DNA of 64,000 nt from NCBI RefSeq assembly GCF_008831285.2, contig NC_045150.1, positions 17,560,600 through 17,624,599 of the forward strand. The letters are read 5' to 3'. A model generated the notes under the pieces. That model did not search any database. It was not told the DNA's origin and saw only the letters and a list, made by a program, of their open reading frames with translations. The stretch is from Nymphaea colorata (lineage: Eukaryota; Streptophyta; Magnoliopsida; Nymphaeales; Nymphaeaceae). This document shows, in pieces, positions 55,771-64,000 of the stretch; the first letter of the stretch is position 1, and each line of letters opens with the position of its first letter. Made by a program: the position numbers and the translations under genes.

Positions 55771-57124
55771 CATTTATTAATATATTGGCCATTGCTTGTC
55801 GACTTAACCGATCTAATTTAGGCGTAGAATAAAAATTTAGCTTTGAACACAAAATCAGTGTTAATAAAATCGATTCACGAGCCAAATCGATGAGGCTACT
55901 GATTAGACCGATTAGCCGATTCATTGTTCAGCTGAATCGGTTGGAGTAGGTAAAAATAGTGAGAGATAAACGATTTTATTTAAAATAACTAGAAATAATA
56001 ATAATTTTAAAATATTTAAAATTGTTTAAAAATTGAGCAGGGCACTCTCGAATCGGCCAAGTTTGCCCCTAATTCAATTCGAATCGCTTCAGTGGAGCTG
56101 TTTTAGTCATTTATTGGTATTTGGGCTAGATAATTTACGTTGACAGTTTGCAATTATTACTTGCATTCATCCTGAGAATGTACTTTGTTTTCGGGCCTTT
56201 GGAAAAGTGTTACCTAATAGGGTTGTCATTAGAAAACAATGTTAAATGATAAAAACAACTTTTAGGGTATATATTTGTGTTCATTTATGGAAAAAAAGTT
56301 ATTTCATAGTAAGCAATTGTTCTTCTTTAAAAATTTGTTGTTCCATGTGAATAAATTATTGTTATTACTGTACATGAGTAAACCAATGTTACATGTTCTA
56401 ATAATCAGTTATTGGCTTAGATTTGACATTTGTTTTTCGTCTTCGTTGATGTTAATATGCAAGTCAATGTATTAAAATGTAATTTGTAAATTCTTAAACA
56501 TTTGTTACTTTCTCCCATTAATCATTTGAACTTTACAAGGAATTTAACTTTTGTTATTGTTGGTTATATGCAACCGCAAATAGTAATTAAATTGATTATA
56601 AAAATTGAGAAGCACTCATTCCTCAGTTTCTTTGTTTCATTTTTCAATTGCACAAAAAAAACAATTGGCAGTTTTTTCGTTTATTTTCTAGTGCACGACC
56701 AATGGAATGCTTATAGTGTCCCAATTACCTCAGTAATGCTGTCTATTAGTAAGTTATTTTATTATTATATATGAGTAAATCGCTTTTGCATGTTTGGTAT
56801 TCATTTTTCACTTAAATATGACCTATGTTTTTTTCGTCTAAATTTGTTATTGTTAACATGCAACTGGAGTACAATACAATTTCATGTTATGAAAATATTT
56901 ATTTTTAAACTTTATACTTGTGAATCATTTTCAACGTTATATGTTAATCAATGATAAGAATTTGTTTACTTACAAAATTAAGTTGGCTATGAATAAAATT
57001 GACTATGTTACTACTAAGAGTACATTACATGAAAAGTATTGTTATAGTTTGAACACATTGTTGGTATAAATAAACTATTATTAAATAATATATTTATTTA
57101 CACAAATAGCTCAACAAGTAACGA
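55771..57124. other. Upstream intergenic sequence: nothing recognised
   Basis: AT-rich. GATTAGCCGATTCATTG and related GATTCG/AATCGG words around 55840-55950 suggest a degraded element. No open frame of note. Confidence 0.35.
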
Positions 57125-57313
57125 TGAATATCAATTCTATTCAAACAAGTTTTTCGAGTCAAAGTCGAGCTAAACACGTAACTGCCGAGTCAAACTCGAG
57201 TTGCTTCAGTTGAGCTATTCTCGAGCTTGAGCCGAGTCGAAGTCGATGTTTCATTAGTTGAGCCGAATTCGAGCTGACTGGACTTGGACTCAACTCGGCT
57301 TGTATTCACCCCT
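57125..57313 (-). mobile_element. Terminal part of a GAGCCGAG-type non-autonomous element (probable)
   Basis: Read on the minus strand it starts AGGGGTGAATACAAGCCGAG and continues with repeated CGAGCTCGA/GACTCGG words, a pattern known from plant hAT-like MITEs (AGGGGTG... ends). The other end and the target duplication were not found. Confidence 0.4.
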
Positions 57314-59200
57314 ACGAATGAGTTGGCGTGTAAACTTTATGTTGCCACAAAAATCGAAAAATGTGAAGAGTCGGATTAGCAAAAAATTTGAGATTTGCAA
57401 ATGGTTGTATTAGATATCTATCATATATTTCATTTGCACGTCGGACTCGGATTCAGATTTGATTAGTAATGGGCAACTGGATTGCAAACTCATCACCACA
57501 TTCTGCATATGTTAATCAGTCAGACTATGTGATATTGTTTACTAGATACAAATTTGGTACGGTATAGATTATCATTGTTGTAGTGTTAGTACCACTGAAC
57601 AGTCAAAATATGTAAATTAGATAAGGAAATGGTTATAATAGCATGTAAATCACTGTTATTACAATAATATTTTGTCAATATTTTTTTAGTTTTTCCTAAA
57701 TATATAAATTTGTGTTGTTTATAGGACAATGTGAATAATGAGATTAAGACCAGATGGCTAGTCCAGTGTCTTGTCTAGAAATCTTTCCTGCATGTGTATG
57801 ATCACCTCATTTCAGAAAGACCAAAATATTAACATCGAAGAAAGTACATGTTGCTTTAAAAAAAAAGAAATGCAATTACAATTGAAGGTGCGAAGGTTAG
57901 TGAGGCACTTAGGTTTATACCATTTATTGAAACAATGGAAAAAGATGGAAATAGATAAAATAAAAGAAAAATGGAGAGAAAGGAAAGAAAAAACTATGAA
58001 ATAGAAAGTATAGAAGGCATAGGTGAAGATAATGAAAAGATAAAAGGAATAACATATATAAAGGTTAGAAGAAAGAGGAAAGAAAATGTTGTCTTGAATG
58101 ATACAATCAGTTGTAATTATTTCAGTGGAAGAAATCATGGGAGATGCATTTTGGTAGCTTTCTTTTTCAAGAGAGTAAGACAAGCATGTAGAAAGATCTA
58201 CAATGCTTTGATAACAATGTGAAACACCAACACACTTATGTTTCATTGTCACAGTTTTGAGACAACAAAGACAATTGAAATTAGTTGTAAAATTACAAGT
58301 TTTAAATGTCATGGTCATCCACTTATAAGCATAGTGGACTACTTCACACATTGGAGATGCATAGATCTTATTGAGCTATTAAGCAAAGGTGCAGTTTATG
58401 CTTTGTTCGAGAGTTTGCAATTTTCTTGAAGATATAACATTTCCAATCAATTAAAGTATCATAGGTACAAGATGAGAAGTTAATCAAAAGCTGTATGTGT
58501 TTTTGCACTTTTGAGATATGCAAGGAGAACAATAGAAGGTGATAATACCACATTAATGGCATATTTTCTCAACAAAATAAAATAGAATATAATATTAAAA
58601 ATTAACATCAATTATCAATGTAACACATTCTAAGTAAATATCATTTTGCTCCATTCCCCATAAAAATTAGAAAAAAAGAATGGCTCCCCCAAATAACTTT
58701 TTTGGCTTCTATCCATGTGTTTATATTATGTTTATTAATGATAAAATCATCATAATCACTGATAAAATCAATCTAGCTTGGTCACAAACTTGAACGAGTA
58801 CTAACATGAATCATAAAACATGGGCTTACAACAACCAGTATGTAGCTCTTAAACATTACAAATACACACTTGCATACCATGGGCTTACAACGACCAGTAT
58901 GTAGCTCTTAAACAATACACATACACACTTGCATACCTCCCCATTATATGAAATTCCATGAACCCAATATGCACTCGTAGATGATTTATTGGTTGGATGA
59001 TGATGGCATGAGTAATTTACCGAGAAAAAGGGTTAAAAAAGATGGTAAGAGTTTGCTCTAGCAAACAGAAAGAGCATCCCAATTTGATGCTTCAAGGAGG
59101 CATGGGTTTAGGAGCAATGATTCCACATTAATGGTTGGATTAAAATAAATGAGAATAATAAAACCATGCTAAAAAAAAATGACAACGTTTTTGTACAAAG
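57314..59200. other. Upstream intergenic sequence with a 59-bp duplication
   Basis: No recognised gene. Open stretches at 57771-58222 (plus) and 58351-57812 (minus) are low-complexity and match nothing I know. A 59-bp direct duplication beginning CATGGGCTTACAAC lies at 58819 and 58878. Confidence 0.4.
58819..58937. repeat. 59-bp tandem duplication
   Basis: Two adjacent copies starting CATGGGCTTACAACRACCAG at 58819 and 58878 with only about 4 differences. Confidence 0.85.
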
Positions 59201-59227
59201 CAGTCAGAGGTTCCTTGTTGTTCAAAG

Positions 59228-59430
59228 GTTAGGCCTAGGCCTAGGCATGGTTATTGGGCAGAACTGGTCTGGAACAAGTCTGCCTGTTTCAGACCGGTCA
59301 CTTATTGGGCTGGTCCGCTACCCAACCTGCCCTTTAATTGGCTGGGCCTGCATCATGCTGTCCAAGGCCCGGCTGAGCTGGTTTGCAACTGGCTAAGCAG
59401 GCTGGGTTGGGCTAGGCCAGCTTACTATTA
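59228..59430. repeat. GC-rich GGCCTAGGC/GGGCTGG patch
   Basis: An island of TAGGCCTAGGCCTAGG and GGCTGGGTTGGGCT words in AT-rich DNA, similar in composition to the MITE at 49894. TIR and target duplication not identified. Confidence 0.35.
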
Positions 59431-61590
59431 TGGATCTGGAAGGAAAATGGTTTAATTCCTAAAACACCATGTGCCTCACAATTTCTTTATGGTGAAAACA
59501 AATATCTATTTGACATTTATATTGTTTCTATAAGAAATTCTGGATTGTTAAGTTAAGAGGTGATTTGTAAGGAGAGATGATACATATGAGCTAAGATCTT
59601 GATGTTGAACTTTGACAATAATATAACGTTAATATAAGAGTTTGAAATAGGCTAGAGTTAAATTTGAAGAATATATAAGAGATCCAAGGGTCTAACTTAA
59701 CGTAAAGCTCACTTTAAATTCACTGCTTGAGAATTGTGAATTTAAGATCTCCATCTTCAAATCCCATGGAACTGAAATACAAAAATTATAAAACAATATT
59801 GTCACTCATGCACTTTTCACATAAGAATTTAAAAATCACAGCGGTAGATCTCAAACATCTACTGAATCCCACTAGATTGGACATGCTTGACAATTATGTG
59901 ATAGGTGGGAAAGGATGTGAAAATTATTTCAATCAACAATATCAAATAGAAAAGACAGTAGGCATAGCATAACATGTCTTTTATAGAATATGGATGGCTA
60001 ATAAACAATTTCATTCTCATAATCTTATTCATACTTGTTTGCATCTCAAAATTTTCATTGGTTTTGGAGTGTTCTTAGAAAAATGAGGTTTCGTTTTGAA
60101 ATAGAGAAGAAATTGACTCGTCCGTCGGTACGAAGATCGACCGTTCCATGCACCTTTACCAAGGGTAATCAACCCAAGGACTATGTTTATCATTGATGCA
60201 TTTAATATAGGCTTAAACATCCTTTCTATATGCAGTGTAGAAGAATATTGAAGGTTTAATGTTTCAAACTTTTGAATAAGTTCTTGAAGAATTGTTTGAG
60301 AATGTGAAACATTTTGAGGAAAACGAGAGTTAATAAATATTTGTAAATATCATTTGGAAGGCTTGGGGAATCATTTTGGGAATCACTTTGGTGTTCTCTT
60401 AAGACTTTAATAGGTTTGAAATTTTGCTCTAATTTGGTTACCACTTAGTTAGAGCTCCACCTCATCTTACTTAAGTTCTTTTAGAGATGTGATTGTGCTC
60501 ATAAATGATATTACGTGATTATGAATGCATGAATGCATTGATCCTATATGATTAAAGATAATGAAGCATATATGATTACAAGAGAATGAAACATTAATAT
60601 ACAACATTCATCTACAAACATTCCTACTATAGCATACATATAAGATTTTTGTTTTGGTAAATATCATATATAAGAAGTAAAAGTTTTTGAAAATGGATTG
60701 AGGTTGTAGACCATCAAGCATGAATCTAATATTGGGTCATTACTTGATTTATGGTCTTAGTGAAGTCAGTAAATGAAAATGATCTTGGAGAAAAAAAATG
60801 TCCAAAAAGGATGCACAAAATGAGATATTTGATCATAAGAAATAATAGGGAAGAAGAGAGAGAAAGATATCTTGAAAATCACAAGATCAAAGATTTCAAA
60901 GAAAGAGCTATATATATATATATAGCTTATGAAAATGAGGTTTGAAGGGAAGATCATTTTAGAAAGAGAGATATAGATTTTAAAATTGAATACACGTATA
61001 TATATTCATATATACGTATATGAGAGTTTGTAAAATGATAAGTTAAATCATAAAGAGATAATGACAAAAAGAAATAATCATGTGCATGTATACGTATATA
61101 ACATGTATATACATATATGTCTTCATGAGTATTAAAATCAAGAAATGACTTGAAAATAGCCGTCTTCAATTTTTGATGTAGGCCGGAGGGGAGGTTGGAC
61201 TCAAGCAAGAGTCTAAGCTAAGTCTCCAAAGCCATATTAGAAACGATTCTTTTGAAAATATTTTGGAAAACATAAACATAAAACATAGTTATTTCATTGG
61301 TTGCAAGAGAACATGTTTCTTCCACCGTTGGGTATGGAAGAAACTCAAATCACACGATAGGGTGCTCATTAAGGTTCATAATTGGATGATTAAAAGGAAA
61401 CTAACGCGAAATGATATGAAAATGCACTTTAACATGTATAAATTCGTGAAGTTCTTCCGGGGTTGGACAAAGCCCAACCTCAAAATTAATCAACACAATA
61501 ATGAGAGAATCCCAAACCAGACTCTCATTCTCACCGTGCATTCACATATATGTAAGAAAATCAAATAACTATGCATGGTAAAAGAGAGAG
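59431..61590. other. Upstream sequence, possibly leader of the Gypsy-like element to the right
   Basis: AT-rich, with (TA)n at 60910-60923 and alternating ACGTATATAT words at 60990-61120. No gene recognised. Confidence 0.3.
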
Positions 61591-61609
61591 AAAATGATTC
61601 AACTACGAA

Positions 61610-62090
61610 ATGAAATATTATCTCATCTTCTCATAGCCTCTTGACTCTAAAGTAGAGTTGAGGGCTACCTCATATGGCTATGGGGAAATGAGGAAGAGAG
61701 AAAATGAGAGAAGCAAAATATAAATGAAAATCAAGCAACTACGCATGAATAATATATAAGCAGTATTCAAGGAAATAATTAAAACATGATTCAACTATGA
61801 AATGAAATATTATCTTATCTTCTCATGTTTCTGGTACACTCCTCTTGGCTCTAAAATAGAGTTGAGAGTTTTCTCTTATGGCCATAGGGAAATAAAAAAA
61901 AAGAGGAAAATAGAAGGAAGCAAAAGAACAACAAGAATGTATTCAAGAAATGAGATAACATGACTCAAGCATGGAAATGAAATATCATCTCATATTTTTA
62001 TGCTCCCGGTGCACTTGAACATAACCTCTTGGCTCTAAAATAGAGTTGATAACTATCTCTTTTGGCTATGGGAAGAGAAAGAAGAGAGGA
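61610..62090 (-). repeat. About 190-bp degenerate tandem repeat, 2-3 copies
   Basis: The marker CTCTTGRCTCTAAARTAGAGTTGA recurs near 61640, 61848 and 62030, each preceded by TGAAATATYATCTYAT and followed by TATGGCYATRGGGAA. Spacing is about 182-208 bp. Confidence 0.7.
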
Positions 62091-62129
62091 AAGAAAATAA
62101 AAGAGAAATGAGAGGGATAATGATTACGT

Positions 62130-63070
62130 ACCTCTAAATGAGAAAATGACTTAGGGAAAATGAACAAGCATGCTTGAAATAAACTTGAACTCACCTTGAA
62201 TGAAGCTCTAAAATGATGAAGATGAATCATCCAATGGATCTTTGGTGCTCCCTTGAAGAGTTGTAGCTAGTTCCAAGTTGGAGAGAAATGGAAAGATGAA
62301 GAGGGAGAGAGAGAGAGAGATCAAGAGAAACCCTAAGCGTTCAAGTGAGAATACTTTAGGGTTTCTTTCAAGGATCACTCTTGTCCAAGAGAGGGGGAAG
62401 TTATTTATAGAGATTTTGTAGCAAAAAAACCAAAATTTGATCTTTTTTTTTTAATTTCATCCTATTTCATCCAAATTTCACATAATTTGGAATTAATTTG
62501 AAAAAGAAATGGTTTGAAAATGGGTATGATTCGCCATTAGGCTTATTGTTTTTTTTTAAATGAGTTGGGTCTTTGTCCACCCACGAAGACTAAAATTGCC
62601 CTCTAAAAAGGGGTTTTTTGTCAAAAGAAATGGCAAATTGGTCTTGCCCACCAAAAATACTAAAATCGCCCTCTAAAAGGAGATTTTTTGTTAAAAGAAG
62701 GGGCAAATGAGTCTTGTCCACCAAAAAGACTAAAATCTCTCTTTAAAAGGAGATTTTTTTGTCAAAAGGAGGGGCAAATAGGTCTTATAAAAAACCAAAA
62801 TTGCCATCTAAAAAAAGGTTTTTTGTCAAAAGAAGGGGCAAATGGGTCTTACCTATCAAAAAGACTAAAATCGTCCTCTAAAAGGAGGTTTTTTGTCGAA
62901 AGGATGGACAAATGATTCTTGTCCACCAAAAAGACTAAAATTATCCTCTAAAAGGAGGTTCTTTGTCAAAAGAAAGGGCAAATGAGTCTAAAATGCTTTA
63001 TTTGGATTTGAACTTGGGTTTTGGATCTACAAATTAGATTTTGGGCTTGAAAAAATTTGGGGTGATTACA
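62130..63070 (-). repeat. Probable Gypsy-type LTR (minus strand)
   Basis: On the minus strand it starts TGTAATCACCCC (63070), contains a U3 tandem array, a TATA-like CTATAAATAAC (about 62413) and an R/U5-like leader with AAACCCTAAG (about 62335). The right-hand end in element orientation and the partner LTR are not visible, so lineage is not assigned. Confidence 0.4.
62567..62990. repeat. 70-bp tandem repeat, six copies
   Basis: TAAAATYRYCCTCTAAAAGG-type markers occur at 62591, 62661, 62731, 62796, 62866 and 62936: five spacings of 70, 70, 65, 70 and 70 bp. Each unit contains CACCAAAAAGACTAAAAT and TTTTTTGTCAAAAG. Confidence 0.9.
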
Positions 63071-63539
63071 ATACTATAAAAAAAAAAACTTTACTCTATG
63101 CCTTAAAAATAAGATGTTATTAGACTATCAATCCAAAATACTAAGATCAACAAATGCCAACAAGAAAATAATAACATTAATTTGAAGATTTCATCCATAT
63201 CGAAGAAATCACCAAGAGTTTCAATAGTTTTACAAGTTGTTATAATCAATAAAGAAATCATTAGACAACAATGCTTCTTCGTTTCACAGTTACTTCAGAA
63301 ATTACATAAATATAAAACACTATAAATTGAAAAACATTTAACATGATAATCATGCATTGCATGAGCATTTCTCGTCAAAATTTTGGTCATCACTATAAGA
63401 ACTACAACACATATCAATCTAAGCGTAGTACTATGTTAATACATAAAACAAATTAGATTGAAAAATGAACATCAAACACTTCAAGCAGGTTGTGTTCATC
63501 ACAATTCCAACTCTATGTGCAAATTAATGTTTCAACATT

Positions 63540-64000
63540 AGGAGTGATTGAACATTGATAATCATTAAGAATTCTGTCTAATATATTAAATGTCAACTCT
63601 GAAACAACGAGATACATAAATTGCTAGTACATCTCGAGTTATCTTGGCTAAAATTTTATATTTGTTTTCAATCACTTTCCACCAAAATAATGTGTTGAAG
63701 TTTTCAGTAGGTGCAATTTCTTTCATTAGATCAATCAAATATTTTTTTAGATCTACATGAACCACTACAAAAGATACAGTGTTAATTTTAAACTCATATC
63801 TAGCTAAACTTCTATATTTTTAGTTATAATTATGGTAGTAGATGTAATTCCCCTTTCTATATCACTTGCAGCACTATCACCATTCATGTTTTTGTATTCA
63901 GCATAGAATTCATGAAGGGTGCTCTCTATGATCTCATATTTGATCATTGCATCTGGTTTATCCAAACTAACAAGCAAAAAACTATAAGAACGACAATTTG
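63540..64000 (-). pseudogene. hAT transposase C-terminal fragment (RICESLEEPER-like)
   Basis: The minus strand translates in pieces as KPDAMIKYEIIESTLHEFYAEY, EFKINTVSFVVVHVDLKKYL, ILAKITRDVLAIYVS and VSESTFNILDRILND. This is the pattern of the hAT dimerisation domain and the sequence before it. A stop and at least one frameshift are present. It continues past the right edge. It differs from the DUF659 hAT family in this window. Confidence 0.6.

Noticed and set aside
57812-58351. A 179-codon open frame on the minus strand
   Set aside because: Phe/Tyr/Ser-rich translation of AT-rich DNA without recognisable motifs, with a competing frame on the other strand.
1-64000. CRISPR arrays, operons, phage or bacterial genes
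   Set aside because: The sequence is plainly plant nuclear DNA. The direct repeats seen are microsatellites, minisatellites, LTRs and target duplications.

Overview
This is a plant (angiosperm) nuclear window. The evidence is spliced genes with GT-AG introns, many Ty1/copia LTR retrotransposons with the TGGTATCAGAGC-type primer-binding site, hAT transposons and MITEs with 8-bp target duplications, and one host gene whose exons match plant FANCM closely. I could not place the species. The sequence is AT-rich and the host gene's introns are unusually long.

The organising feature is a single minus-strand gene for the DNA translocase/helicase FANCM. In plants FANCM acts at replication forks and in meiosis as an anti-crossover factor. 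I could join 21 exons running from an ATG at 55522 down to 5138. Phases are compatible at every junction and there is no stop or frameshift. They give about 1209 codons spread over 50.4 kb. The last exon or exons (C-terminus) lie beyond the left edge. One intron (9535..8706) has the signature of a U12-type AT-AC intron. The short promoter side (from 55523) carries an E2F-type site. Intron 1 contains a 160-bp tandem duplication of the exon-2 splice acceptor.

Most of the length is transposable elements inside FANCM introns. Intron 21 (left edge) holds a decayed sense-oriented copia element with a solo LTR inside it. Intron 18 holds a 41-bp micro-MITE. Intron 13 (12 kb) holds copia fragments and a decayed hAT element, itself broken by an AT-rich element, a 2.7-kb copia with unrelated internal sequence, and a 686-bp MITE. 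Intron 11 (22 kb) holds a sense copia remnant, a 6.0-kb copia with paired LTRs and target duplication that carries a MITE with a 19-bp TIR, and a second, younger copia. That younger copia was disrupted by a 3.5-kb hAT element with a nearly intact three-exon transposase gene. Introns 10, 9 and 5 hold a copia LTR/leader, a CATG-rich tract, a GC-rich MITE and an AT-rich MITE.

Upstream of FANCM (55.7-64 kb) I see no recognisable host gene. That part contains low-complexity DNA, short duplications, tandem arrays inside what looks like a minus-strand Gypsy-type LTR (about 62.1-63.07 kb), and a hAT transposase C-terminal fragment at the right edge. The three elements with a full LTR pair in the big introns are antisense to FANCM.
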